Shown here: piece after piece, positions 18,184 through 26,892 of the stretch
Layout of the letters: each line of letters begins with the position of its first letter
How positions within the stretch are numbered: the first letter of the stretch is position 1
NCBI RefSeq assembly: GCF_017873605.1
Contig: NZ_JAGGKI010000010.1
Span: 186,001-250,000, forward strand
DNA: 64,000 nucleotides
Source of the DNA: Paenibacillus lactis
GTDB taxonomy: Bacteria; Bacillota; Bacilli; Paenibacillales; Paenibacillaceae
Direction: 5' to 3'
Program-made: the position numbers and the translations under genes
Notes under the pieces: model-generated
Seen by the model: the letters and a program-made list of their open reading frames with translations, nothing else
What the model was told of the DNA's origin: nothing
Database searches by the model: none

Positions 18184-18206
18184 TTCCTTCTTCCTCCGCC
18201 AATTAT

Positions 18207-18220
18207 TTTTGGCCCCAAAA
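18207..18220. promoter_or_regulatory. Candidate LacI-family operator upstream of the oxidoreductase gene
   Basis: Palindrome TTTTGG-CC-CCAAAA, 24 bp before the oxidoreductase start. Two related sites (TTTGG-N-CCAAA type) flank the lacI promoter at 19463-19473 and 19564-19575, so all three are likely bound by the regulator encoded here. Confidence 0.55.
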
Positions 18221-18301
18221 TCCTATCCGATTTTCCAATAAGGGTATAGAAAGAGAGGAGGTACCGTACCAGCACCTCGATGATTTATGTGTACACTCTT
18301 T

Positions 18302-19348
18302 CTACTCCCGAAAATAATCCGAAGACTGCCGCAGCATCAACTGATAAGGCACAAACAGCTTGAACGGCAAAGGATTCTTGCCTTCGATTTGATCGATCAG
18401 CACCTTGGCGGCCATCATGCCGATTTCCTCCTTGGGAATATGAACGGTGGATAGCGGAGGAGAAGTATACTGCGAGACCTCGATATTATCCAGGCCCACG
18501 AAGGCGACATCCTGAGGAACCTGAAGCCCATGCTCAGCCGCCGCCCGCATCGCGGATATCGCCATCATATCGCTCGCAGCGAACATGGCGGTCGGACGTT
18601 CATGGTCCGGGAGGCTTAAGAGCTCGTACATAAGGGTATAGCTGTTATTCACATCCCAGCCTGTGTTCAGGACCAGCCGCGGATCCATATCCAGCCCGGC
18701 TTCCTCCATCGCATAACGGTAACCGCGATACCGCTTCTCCCGCTCGAGATCCCCTGTAAGTCCCGCCCCGCCGATAAAGCCGATCCGGCGATGCCCCCGT
18801 TCGATCAAATGCTGTACGGCCGATTTCGCCGCAGCCACGCGGTCATAAAGAATCACGGGCACGGTCGAATCGGATATATCGATGCCAACAACCGCAGGAA
18901 CAGATTGTTTGATAAATTCATACACATTCGGGTCAATTCCCTCGATGATAATCATGCCGTCGAGCTGGGCATCCTGTGCTAGCTTGTTCATCGCCCCTTC
19001 ACCCTTGATTTCATCCATCGTGAGCACATAAGTGAGCACGCCGTTCAGCTCGGACAGCTTTTTCTCAATCCCCTGCAAAATCGGCGAGAAATAAGGATGA
19101 TTATACTTGTTTTGCGTAACGGATACGATGCAGCCAATCTGGCGATACCCCGTTGTCTGCGGAGGATGATTCTTCTTTAGAGACGGCCGGGCGGATTCGT
19201 TGAGGGCATAGCCAAGCTCTTTGGCCGCCTCGACAATTTTGGTGCGGGTGGCCTGGCTGATGTGCCGGCTCGTATCGTTATTGATGACTCGTGATACGGT
19301 GGAGATCGATACTCCAACATGGTTTGCTATATCCTTTAAAGTAGCAAT
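18302..19348 (-). CDS. LacI-family transcriptional repressor, ATT start codon
   Basis: A 348-residue regulator: N-terminal helix-turn-helix (ATLKDIANHVGVSISTVSRV, residues 2-21), a hinge helix, and a periplasmic-binding-protein-like sugar domain with GHRRIGFIGG and VAFVGLDNIEVSQYTSPPLS. Reading begins at ATT 19346-19348 (or the adjacent ATT at 19349-19351): AAGGAGAG lies 7-10 bases upstream, and no in-frame ATG, GTG or TTG occurs before the DNA-binding helix. The first standard start, a TTG near 19078, would remove the whole DNA-binding domain. It likely represses its own gene and the sugar operon behind it. Confidence 0.85.
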   Translation of the reverse strand: MATLKDIANHVGVSISTVSRVINNDTSRHISQATRTKIVEAAKELGYALNESARPSLKKNHPPQTTGYRQIGCIVSVTQNKYNHPYFSPILQGIEKKLSELNGVLTYVLTMDEIKGEGAMNKLAQDAQLDGMIIIEGIDPNVYEFIKQSVPAVVGIDISDSTVPVILYDRVAAAKSAVQHLIERGHRRIGFIGGAGLTGDLEREKRYRGYRYAMEEAGLDMDPRLVLNTGWDVNNSYTLMYELLSLPDHERPTAMFAASDMMAISAMRAAAEHGLQVPQDVAFVGLDNIEVSQYTSPPLSTVHIPKEEIGMMAAKVLIDQIEGKNPLPFKLFVPYQLMLRQSSDYFRE

Positions 19349-19402
19349 AATGGAACTCTCCTTTCTCTCAATCCGCGATCAAAAAAGCAATTCAAGACAA
19401 TA

Positions 19403-19444
19403 TATGTACCCAAAACTATGTACCCAAAACTATGTACCCAAAAC
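19403..19444. repeat. Three exact 14-bp tandem repeats in the lacI leader
   Basis: Unit TATGTACCCAAAAC at 19403-19416, 19417-19430 and 19431-19444. On the minus strand each reads GTTTTGGGTACATA, so each contains a TTTTGG half-site like those of the nearby palindromes. The block lies between the lacI transcription start and its ribosome binding site. Confidence 0.85.
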
Positions 19445-19462
19445 AATGAATTATTTTGGCAC

Positions 19463-19473
19463 TTTGGCCCAAA
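19463..19473. promoter_or_regulatory. Candidate LacI operator just downstream of the lacI transcription start
   Basis: Palindrome TTTGG-C-CCAAA. Given the promoter at 19494-19523, it would cover about +14 to +24, a common repressor position. Confidence 0.55.
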
Positions 19474-19493
19474 CACGAACTGCTGCTAACGTC

Positions 19494-19523
19494 ATGATAA
19501 CAGCCGTTTTCGGTTGGTGTCAA
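19494..19523 (-). promoter_or_regulatory. Sigma-A-type promoter of lacI and the sugar operon
   Basis: On the minus strand TTGACA (19523-19518), 18-bp spacer, TATCAT (19499-19494). It is flanked by candidate operators on both sides. Confidence 0.65.
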
Positions 19524-19563
19524 AGAGTTTTTTGTAAATTGACCGTAAATTTTTTGCATATTA

Positions 19564-19575
19564 TTTGGGGCCAAA
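19564..19575. promoter_or_regulatory. Candidate LacI operator upstream of the lacI promoter
   Basis: Palindrome TTTGG-GG-CCAAA, centred about 100 bp (roughly ten helical turns) from the downstream operator, which would permit looping. Nothing else is seen in the 320-bp gap between lacI and the RhtB gene apart from the promoter, operators and 14-bp repeats listed here. Confidence 0.5.
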
Positions 19576-19669
19576 CTTAATACAGAGATAACAATGAGCT
19601 CACATTCAGCTCTCCACCTCCCTAAACGAAAATAAGGACAGGCCTATGCGTACCTATCCTTTAAAATAT

Positions 19670-20290
19670 TTATTGCCCTGTTCTTTGGACCCTAAAGATC
19701 ATATTCAGTCCGAATCCGATTAAAACAACCCCTGTGGCTTTATCGATCAGGCTCTGAATTCTCGGGGACATGAGCCATTGTCGAATATAACTTAACATAA
19801 GAACGATGGCCGTAAACCAAACCATGGAAAGCACGACATAACAGAGTCCCATCATTGCAAACTGCATGCTAGAATTGTAGTCCGGCGATACGAATTGCGG
19901 TAGAAACGTCAGGAAAAAAATCGCAACTTTCGGATTCAAGGTGTTGGTTATTAGCCCTTGCATAAACGCCGATTGCTTGGATGCGACAGGTTGAGCATGA
20001 GTTTGCGCCTGCTTCCGGCTGACCAAGGATGATACCCCTATGTAAATTAAATAGATGGCACCGACATATTTAATGACCTCGAAAGCGAGCGCAGATTTCA
20101 TTAAGATCAAGGATAGACCGAGTGCGGCTGCTGTTGTGTGAACCAACACGCCGGATGAAATACCCAGCGCAATTTTTAGCCCCTCTTTCCTGCCGTCCGA
20201 GAGCGTCCGTTTCGTGATTAATGCGAAATCGACCCCCGGTGACATGATTAGAAAGATAATCAATACGAGAAACGTCAGGATGTCATTCAT
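19670..20290 (-). CDS. LysE/RhtB-family amino-acid exporter
   Basis: A 206-residue membrane protein with six hydrophobic segments. The family motif SPGVDFALITKRTLSDGRKEG is near residues 17-37 (typically SPGPDxxxV), and NPKVAIFFLTFLPQFV is a second hallmark. Such proteins export amino acids such as threonine, lysine or leucine. It stands alone; the metQ gene lies 180 bp upstream with its own terminator in between. Confidence 0.85.
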   Translation of the reverse strand: MNDILTFLVLIIFLIMSPGVDFALITKRTLSDGRKEGLKIALGISSGVLVHTTAAALGLSLILMKSALAFEVIKYVGAIYLIYIGVSSLVSRKQAQTHAQPVASKQSAFMQGLITNTLNPKVAIFFLTFLPQFVSPDYNSSMQFAMMGLCYVVLSMVWFTAIVLMLSYIRQWLMSPRIQSLIDKATGVVLIGFGLNMIFRVQRTGQ

Positions 20291-20406
20291 GATTGCTCCC
20301 CCACAATAGCCAAAAAATTTTGATAAGTAATACTAACGCGTGATTCAGCTTTTTTCAACCCTTGAAATGATCCATCAATCTGAACCTTAAATGACTTCCT
20401 AATCGT

Positions 20407-20430
20407 AAAAAACCGCCCCTCTCGGAGCGG
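20407..20430 (-). terminator. Terminator of the methionine transporter operon
   Basis: Stem CCGCTCC/GGGGCGG with a short loop (20413-20430), followed on the minus strand by six Ts. It lies 44 bp after the metQ stop. Confidence 0.8.
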
Positions 20431-20473
20431 CTTCAAAGAACAAGTAAAAATTCAGCTATACCTATAGCTTAAT

Positions 20474-21307
20474 TTAGAATGCAGGCAGTGCAATCTCGGA
20501 GTAGTTATCCTCGAAAAACTTCTTCACTTCCTGGCTCGTCATCGCCTTCGCCAGCTTCTGGATCGGCTCGGAATCGACATTGTCTTTGCGCGCAATCAGC
20601 GTAATCGTGAACTCGGAATCTTTGCCTTCCGTAATCAACGCATCGTTCTTCGGCGTCAGGCCAAGCGGCTTGGCATAAGCCGGAGTCATCGCAACCATGT
20701 CCACATCGTCCAGCGTACGCGCCAGCATGAGCAGATCGACTTCCTTGAACTTGTAGTTTTTCGGATTGTCGATAATATCCGCCTGCGTCGCTTTAATGCC
20801 GACGCCTTCCTTCAGCTTAATCAAGCCGTTCTTCTCGAACATGACCAAGGAACGTCCGATGTTGGAAGGATCATTCGGAATCGCAATCGTCGCACCTTCG
20901 GGAAGGTCCTCGATCTTGTCGTAACGCTTGGAGTACGCCCCGAACACCGCGTTATAGATCGGCACCACCGGTACGAGCTCCGAGCCGTTATTGGCATTGT
21001 ATTCTTCCATGTACGGCACGTGCTGGAAGAAGTTCGCATCCACTTCCTTATTCGCCAGCGCATTGTTCGGCTGCACATTGTCGGACAGGATGACGATTTC
21101 CAGGTTGATGCCTTCCTCTTTCAGCTTGGGCTTCGCCATTTCGAGCACATCCGTCATCGGCGGGATAAGCGCAGCTACCTTTAGGGTAACCTCCTCGCCA
21201 GCTCCGGATTGTCCGCTCTCTTGATCTTCTTTACCATTCTGCTTCTGTCCGCAGCCGGCAAGAAGTAGGATCAGAGCCAGCATCATTAACGCCATTTTTT
21301 TATTCAT
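20474..21307 (-). CDS. metQ: Methionine-binding lipoprotein MetQ
   Basis: A 277-residue NlpA/MetQ lipoprotein that binds methionine outside the membrane. The signal sequence ends LLLAGC (Cys about 19). Typical blocks are FFQHVPYMEEYN and IPNDPSNIGRSL. ATG at 21307 is chosen because GGGGGT lies about eight bases upstream. It is the last gene of metN-metI-metQ. Confidence 0.92.
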   Translation of the reverse strand: MNKKMALMMLALILLLAGCGQKQNGKEDQESGQSGAGEEVTLKVAALIPPMTDVLEMAKPKLKEEGINLEIVILSDNVQPNNALANKEVDANFFQHVPYMEEYNANNGSELVPVVPIYNAVFGAYSKRYDKIEDLPEGATIAIPNDPSNIGRSLVMFEKNGLIKLKEGVGIKATQADIIDNPKNYKFKEVDLLMLARTLDDVDMVAMTPAYAKPLGLTPKNDALITEGKDSEFTITLIARKDNVDSEPIQKLAKAMTSQEVKKFFEDNYSEIALPAF

Positions 21308-21385
21308 CGTCTTTGTTACCCCCATGTAAAATAAGTGATTTGTGTAAAATGTAACTGCATGTGTAGTGCAAATGCCCGCGGACGC

Positions 21386-22090
21386 TCAGACTTTCCGTTT
21401 GTCGAGCAATCTTGCAGCCAGACTGCCCGCAAATTGAATCGATTGCACCAAGATCACCATAATGATGATGGTAAACACCATGATTTCGGTCTCAAAGCGC
21501 TGGTACCCGTAACGGATGGCAAAATCGCCGACCCCGCCGCCGCCGACGATCCCCATGACCGTCGAGTAGGAAATGAAGCTGATGGTCGATGTCGTAAGGC
21601 CGAGCGTAAGGCCCGATCTGGCTTCGACATACAGAAACTTGAAGATGATCTGCAGCGTCGACGCACCCATCGAAGAGGCCGCCTCCAGCACTTCCTTGGG
21701 CACCTCCAGCAGCGACTGCTCAACCAGTCTCGAGTAGGATGCGATGGCGACAACCGACAGCGGAACGGCAGCCGCCAGCGTACCGATGGATGTCCCGACA
21801 ATAAGGCGGGTGAGCGGGATCATGATGACCACCAGCAGCAGGAAGGGGAAGGAACGGATGATATTGACCAAGCCGTTCATGACGGAGAACAACGGGCGGT
21901 TTTCGTACAGCTGCCCCTTCCGGCATAGAAATAACACTGTTCCGACCGGAAGACCCAGAAATACGGCCGCAGCAATCGAAATGCCGACCATGACGAAGGT
22001 TTCGCCGATGGCGCGCCATATTTCCGTGTCATACTGCTGCACATATGTGAAGTAATCGTTCAAATATTGAATAATGCTAGGCGCGTCCAT
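21386..22090 (-). CDS. metI: Methionine ABC transporter permease MetI
   Basis: A 234-residue MetI-type permease with five TM segments. The EAA loop reads EVLEAASSMGASTLQIIFKF and the usual VGGGGVGDFAIRYGYQRF follows. The ATG at 22090 lies inside the end of the ATPase gene (14-bp overlap) and has GGAGGAACC upstream, so it is translationally coupled. Confidence 0.93.
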   Translation of the reverse strand: MDAPSIIQYLNDYFTYVQQYDTEIWRAIGETFVMVGISIAAAVFLGLPVGTVLFLCRKGQLYENRPLFSVMNGLVNIIRSFPFLLLVVIMIPLTRLIVGTSIGTLAAAVPLSVVAIASYSRLVEQSLLEVPKEVLEAASSMGASTLQIIFKFLYVEARSGLTLGLTTSTISFISYSTVMGIVGGGGVGDFAIRYGYQRFETEIMVFTIIIMVILVQSIQFAGSLAARLLDKRKV

Positions 22091-22835
22091 GGTCCGGTTC
22101 CTCCGCTTCCCTTGATGCTTCTGCCGCCAGCCCGGTTTGAGAGAGCCCGGACGATGATTTTACGTCGTAGGTTCTCGTTAACCGCCCCTTCTCCATGACG
22201 GACACCCGATCGCAAATCGCGTGCACCGCATCCATCTCATGAGACACGATGACGATGGTAACGCCAAGCTCCCGGTTAATTTTCCGCAGCACATCCAGGA
22301 TGCCGGATGTCGTCTTCGGGTCAAGCGATGAGGTCGGCTCATCACAGAGCAGAACGGAAGGGGAATTCGCCAGCGCTCGCGCAATGGCGACACGCTGCTT
22401 CTGCCCCCCGCTGAGCTGCGCCGGATACTGCCTCATCTTGTCCTCCAGCCCGACGTATCTCATCACTTCAAGTACGCGCTGCTCCCTGATTGCCCTCGGA
22501 GTCTTTGCCAGCTCGAGCGGCAAAGCTACATTTCCATAAGCCGTCCGGTTGCCGACCAGCTGAAAATGCTGAAAGATCATGCCGATCGACCTTCTCGCTT
22601 CCCTGAGAGCCCGGCTTCCGAGCGCGGTAAGCTCGAGGCCGTTCACCTGCACGCTGCCCGAATCGGGGCTCTCCAGCACATTCATCAAACGCAGCAGCGT
22701 CGACTTTCCGGCTCCGCTTGGACCGATGATTCCATGAATCGTTCCCTCAGCGATGTCGAGGGATACATTGTTTATCACTTGATAATGTTCATTACCATCA
22801 ACAAAGCTCTTATTCACCTTCTGCAGCGAGATCAG
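22077..22835 (-). CDS. metN: Methionine ABC transporter ATPase MetN, short form with non-standard start
   Basis: A 252-residue ATPase with Walker A (GPSGAGKST), signature LSGGQKQRVAIARALA and Walker B LLCDEPTSSLD. The natural N-terminus LISLQKVNKSF starts at CTG 22835, seven bases after AAGGGGGG; a GTG at 22817 is possible but loses the first strand and has no ribosome binding site. It stops after about 250 residues, lacking the C-terminal NIL/ACT domain (about 90 residues) by which usual MetN senses methionine. An extended -10 (TGGTATGAT, 22932-22940) lies about 95 bp upstream. No S-box riboswitch is visible in the leader. Confidence 0.85.
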   Translation of the reverse strand: MISLQKVNKSFVDGNEHYQVINNVSLDIAEGTIHGIIGPSGAGKSTLLRLMNVLESPDSGSVQVNGLELTALGSRALREARRSIGMIFQHFQLVGNRTAYGNVALPLELAKTPRAIREQRVLEVMRYVGLEDKMRQYPAQLSGGQKQRVAIARALANSPSVLLCDEPTSSLDPKTTSGILDVLRKINRELGVTIVIVSHEMDAVHAICDRVSVMEKGRLTRTYDVKSSSGLSQTGLAAEASREAEEPDHGRA

Positions 22836-23004
22836 AATACATCCCCCCTTGCCTGTCTTGCTCCCTCACATGAAGAAAGCCCGCGCGGCTGGATCAGCCT
22901 GCGAGCAACGAGCTGCAACAATAACATTAGAATCATACCATAAGTTCGGATAAAGTGTGAGCCATCTTGCGGTGCTTTTAGGCCAAGCATTTTTTACCTG
23001 GAAA

Positions 23005-24975
23005 CTAAGACAAGTACAGCTGGTGACCGTACATCCCCGTCAATCGTTCAACCGCCCGCTCCAAGACATCCTCCTCGAAGCCCTCCAAACCTTGGATCGC
23101 CTGGATCTTGTCTCCCGGAGACATCTCCTTATCCAGGTGAAGGCTCCAATTGACGATGGCGTTAACAGCCTCCTCCGTCTCAAATTGGCCGTAATAAATA
23201 TGCGCTTTATACAGATAGCTGTCCGCATGATTCGGGACGGCTTCGAGCACCTGATCAAATGCATACAAGGCGGCATCCTCGTCATGGTCCTTGTAGTGAA
23301 TCTGACCCAGCCGGAAATAAGCGCCCGGATGCCCCGGCACAAGCTCCAGAAATTTCATCGTATCTTCCTTGGCGCGGCTGTAATCCAGCATGGAATAATA
23401 GATTCCGCTTCTCAAACTGTACAGATTACCGAACTCCGGATCGAGCTCCAGACCCTGCGAGCAATCGGCAAGCCCCCGCTCCAGCTGGCCGGTCTCCACG
23501 AAGCAGATTGCCCGGAATTCATAGAATCGCGGATTGCCCGGAACCGCCTGTATCGCGTTGGAATAAGCATCGATCGCAAGATCCCACAAGCCCATCTCCT
23601 TGTAGATATGCCCGCTGGCCGCCAGATAGGTCGGATGGGTGGAAAAGTCCTCGTCCAGCTTGACCGCCTCCTGCAGCTCCAGCAGCGCTTCCTCATTGCG
23701 CCCCTGCAGGTACAACGCATAACTGAGCTTGTTTCTGATCTCGGAGGCATCCTGAATTTCGATCGCGCTCTTCAGCGCCTTCTCGGCAGCGGGCAAATCA
23801 TGCATCTCCATATGAATATCGGCGCGCTGTACGAAATTCGGCGCATCGTCCGGCTCCAGCCGGAGCAGCTTATCGTTCAGCTTCAGCGCCTCCTCGTTGC
23901 GTCCGAGCCGGTAATAGCTGTCCGCCATCCAGTAGCAGACGAGCGGCGACTCGGGCATTCTGGCATACAGCTTCGAGATCAGCTCGAAGGCCGGCTCCTC
24001 CAGCCCGTCCTCGCGATAGAGCCGCGCCAGCTCGAAGTAGCCGCGGTAATCATCGGGAGCCGCTTCGATCGCACGCTCCAGATCAGCCTTGGCGGATTGC
24101 ATGCTGCCGGATTTTTTGTGGATATCCGCCCGCTTCAAGTACAGCTCATAGGCTTCCGGGTAACGCTCGATCGCTTCCGATATATACGCCAGCGCCTGAT
24201 CGAAGGCCCCAAGCTGCAGGTGCAGATCCGCCATATGTTTCCGGAACGAATACGCTTCCCGCATCTGCCGCTGAAACGACAGAAACGCGCCGTAGCTGTA
24301 ATTCGTGCTGGAAGCAAACAGGGCATAACCCTGGTCGGCTTCCGCTTCATACCGGTCTGCTAGCTGGATCCCTTCCTGCAGGACGCTCACCGCTTCCTTC
24401 AGTTCATCCATCAAGTCCAGGCAAACCGACAGCATGTAATAATACATCGGAATGGCTCGGGAAGGCTCCTTGATGCTGACACGGAAGCAGTTCGCGGCCT
24501 CCGCCGGATTCCGGCTCTCATAATACGTCATCCCAAGCTCATAATACGTGGAAATGACCGTGCTCGGATCTTCCCGCTTGATCGATTCCTTAAGATCACG
24601 GATGGCCTCCTCGTACCGGTTAAGGTCTTTATAGGCGATCCCGCGGGTATACCAATTCATATAGTTGTCCGCATTTAATGCAATCGCCTGGTCCAGGTCC
24701 GCGATAGCCTCCAGCTCCCGGTCCATCTCACGCAAAATATGAGCCCGCCGTTCATAAGCACGATGGCTGCCGGTGGTCTCGATCACGCGGCCCAAATAGT
24801 CGACAGCCTCATCCGAATAGCCACCGTTATGCAGCAGCTCGGCGTAGAGGAGCTTATCATTAAAGCTCGTAATCCCGCCCTCGCCTTTTCTCATATATTT
24901 CAACGCCTGTTCAAAATCCTGTTTCTTGCGATAATAGTTTCCGATGCGCAGCCAGATCCGCTTCATTAACTTCAT
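23005..24975 (-). CDS. Tetratricopeptide-repeat protein
   Basis: A 656-residue cytoplasmic protein without signal peptide or TM segment, built almost wholly of about eighteen TPR-like helical pairs (for instance NYMNWYTRGIAYKDLNRYEE and YELYLKRADIHKKSG). Such arrays form a superhelix for protein-protein contact; no catalytic domain is attached. GAGGGTGA precedes the ATG. The neighbours do not reveal its partner. Confidence 0.85.
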   Translation of the reverse strand: MKLMKRIWLRIGNYYRKKQDFEQALKYMRKGEGGITSFNDKLLYAELLHNGGYSDEAVDYLGRVIETTGSHRAYERRAHILREMDRELEAIADLDQAIALNADNYMNWYTRGIAYKDLNRYEEAIRDLKESIKREDPSTVISTYYELGMTYYESRNPAEAANCFRVSIKEPSRAIPMYYYMLSVCLDLMDELKEAVSVLQEGIQLADRYEAEADQGYALFASSTNYSYGAFLSFQRQMREAYSFRKHMADLHLQLGAFDQALAYISEAIERYPEAYELYLKRADIHKKSGSMQSAKADLERAIEAAPDDYRGYFELARLYREDGLEEPAFELISKLYARMPESPLVCYWMADSYYRLGRNEEALKLNDKLLRLEPDDAPNFVQRADIHMEMHDLPAAEKALKSAIEIQDASEIRNKLSYALYLQGRNEEALLELQEAVKLDEDFSTHPTYLAASGHIYKEMGLWDLAIDAYSNAIQAVPGNPRFYEFRAICFVETGQLERGLADCSQGLELDPEFGNLYSLRSGIYYSMLDYSRAKEDTMKFLELVPGHPGAYFRLGQIHYKDHDEDAALYAFDQVLEAVPNHADSYLYKAHIYYGQFETEEAVNAIVNWSLHLDKEMSPGDKIQAIQGLEGFEEDVLERAVERLTGMYGHQLYLS

Positions 24976-25190
24976 GCCGGTTCACCCTCTATATATGTAA
25001 ATACAAGTTCAAATCTCTGATCTTACTCCTACTGTATGACGGTTTGCAATAAAATGCAAAGAGGACCCCGGAGGTCCCCCGATATGATATCTATTATATT
25101 GTACAATGTTTCCGGAAATGTCCACTCTTTCATCCATTAGAATTTTGTAACCTTCGATTCCGGTCGTATCCGGCCGGTCGACGGGATCCC

Positions 25191-25703
25191 TCAGCCGGTG
25201 ACCCGCGACGGCTCGGTCTTCTTCTTGCGGATCTTTGCGGTATACAATGCAGCCGTCCCCAGCGATATTCCCCATACGAGAAAGAGTCCATACCAGAAGT
25301 AGCCCCACACCGCCATCGGGCTTGCATCCTGGACCGCAAAGGCGGGAGCCGATTGCACGCGGCCAATCGCAAGCTGAAATTTCAGGACAAAGTATGAGAA
25401 TCCCCATAGCGTTAGACCTGCTGAACCGATCCAGGCCGGGATGAGAAGCAGCAGCTTCGGCAGCCTCTCTCCCCATGGCATGGCAAAGGCAAACGCGAAC
25501 AAAGCGCCAAAAACCGCTAAAACTCCCATTCCCCAATATCCGATCAAGACGCTCCAAAATTCACCCGGCGCCCCCTCGAAGTCGCCTGGGAAAGCCAGCC
25601 CAATCCCTAATCCCCACCAAAAATGGGGGAGTGCATACATGAGCGCAGCCATACCGGCGATGTACCCGGCCATTCTCGCTCGTGAACGATTCTTCTCCAT
25701 CAT
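25191..25703 (-). CDS. Four-TM membrane protein, possibly DUF3995-like
   Basis: A 170-residue protein with four hydrophobic segments (MAGYIAGMAALMYALPHFWW; YWGMGVLAVFGALFAFAFAM; LLLLIPAWIGSAGLTLWGF; VWGYFWYGLFLVWGISLGTA) and a basic C-terminal tail (KIRKKK). The first segment with its ALPHFWWGLG motif resembles DUF3995 proteins, a weak assignment. ATG 25703 (or 25700) is chosen because AGAGGTGAT precedes it; the frame is open upstream. Function unknown. Confidence 0.65.
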   Translation of the reverse strand: MMEKNRSRARMAGYIAGMAALMYALPHFWWGLGIGLAFPGDFEGAPGEFWSVLIGYWGMGVLAVFGALFAFAFAMPWGERLPKLLLLIPAWIGSAGLTLWGFSYFVLKFQLAIGRVQSAPAFAVQDASPMAVWGYFWYGLFLVWGISLGTAALYTAKIRKKKTEPSRVTG

Positions 25704-25882
25704 CTCTATCACCTCTATTAGTTGTTTGAACAGGCGTAGGTGATCGGCGGTATAATCATACTCTCCATCCCGGCAATCGTAGTCCAGCCTTTCGTTCAAC
25801 TAACAGTCTACATGCCGTTATGAAAAGTAAAGCGACCTCAAGTTTAAGATTGGGTTAAAATGAAAAGCGATATGAAAGACAG

Positions 25883-26875
25883 CTAGTAAACCTTGTGAAT
25901 GACATCCTCGAAATCCGGATCCTGCATATCGATGTCATCCAGCTCCCCCCATTTCCCCAGCTCCTTGACAATTTCCAGCGTATTCATTTCGCGCCGGTTC
26001 GCCTCGATCGTTACGCTCTGGTCCAGAACGCGGGTCACTCGGATTCGGGCCTGGGTCGAGCTATCGCCAGTCGCCATAAATGACTCCGGGATTTGGAACG
26101 GTCCCCGGAAGGTGACCGTAATGAGGGTAGGCAACCCGATGGAATCGCGAAGCGAGCGAACCGTTCCGTCATAAGACAGCCTTCCTTCGTTAATCACCAT
26201 CACCCGGCTGCACAGCTGCTCGATATCATCCATGTCATGGGTCGTAAGCAGAATCGTCTTCCCGAATTTCTCGTTGATCAGCTTCAGAAAATGGCGAATA
26301 TTGCGCTTGGCATTAACGTCGAGGCCGATGGTCGGCTCGTCTAGGAAAAGCACATCCGGATCGTGCAGCATGGCAGCGGCCAGATCGGCGCGCATGCGCT
26401 GTCCGAGCGACAGCTTGCGCACGGGCGTTTCCCAGAACGCCTGCAGATCGAGCAGCTCCGTAAACTGTTCGAGTCTCCGCACTTTGTCCGCCTCATCGAC
26501 GGCATACATTTTGGCCAAGATATCAAATGAATCCCGAACCGGCAGATCCCACCACAGCTGACTCCGCTGGCCGAACACCACGCCCAGGCGCTTGACGACG
26601 GCTCGCCGCTCCCGATGCGGATTCATCCCCCCGATGATCACCTCCCCGGAAGTGGGGTGCAGAATGCCGGACAGCATCTTGATGGTCGTTGATTTACCGG
26701 CTCCGTTCGGTCCGATGTATCCGACGAACTCGCCCCGGTCCACCTTGAAGCTGATCCCCCGAACCGCCTCCTTGATCCGGTATTCCCTCGAGAACAGGGT
26801 CCGGATTCCAGAGAAGCGCCCTTCCTTGACAACGGGGGTTTTGAATGACTTGCGAATATCTTGAACTTCGATCAT
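25883..26875 (-). CDS. ABC-2-type exporter ATPase
   Basis: A 330-residue ATPase with Walker A (GPNGAGKSTTIKMLSG), a signature LSLGQRMRADLAAAML and Walker B VLFLDEPTIGLD, plus a C-terminal extension of about 90 residues. The LGQR signature and long N-terminal insert (SFKTPVVKEGRFSGIRTLF) are those of the group that works with DUF990/ABC2_membrane_6 permeases, exactly the two proteins encoded upstream. The start at 26875 is the first with a ribosome binding site. Likely exports a small molecule; substrate unknown. Confidence 0.88.
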   Translation of the reverse strand: MIEVQDIRKSFKTPVVKEGRFSGIRTLFSREYRIKEAVRGISFKVDRGEFVGYIGPNGAGKSTTIKMLSGILHPTSGEVIIGGMNPHRERRAVVKRLGVVFGQRSQLWWDLPVRDSFDILAKMYAVDEADKVRRLEQFTELLDLQAFWETPVRKLSLGQRMRADLAAAMLHDPDVLFLDEPTIGLDVNAKRNIRHFLKLINEKFGKTILLTTHDMDDIEQLCSRVMVINEGRLSYDGTVRSLRDSIGLPTLITVTFRGPFQIPESFMATGDSSTQARIRVTRVLDQSVTIEANRREMNTLEIVKELGKWGELDDIDMQDPDFEDVIHKVY

Positions 26876-26892
26876 GCTGTTTGCCTCCTTCC

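Noticed and set aside
19403..19444. CRISPR-like or microsatellite array from the 14-bp repeats
   Set aside because: Three contiguous short copies without spacers; better explained as leader repeats containing operator half-sites.
22836..23004. S-box (SAM) riboswitch upstream of metN
   Set aside because: The leader is only about 95 bases from the -10 box and lacks the conserved S-box blocks; one ordinary GC-rich hairpin is seen.
22957..24363. A 468-codon plus-strand open frame opposite the TPR protein
   Set aside because: The opposite strand has about eighteen regular TPR units, so this frame is a by-product of their codon use.
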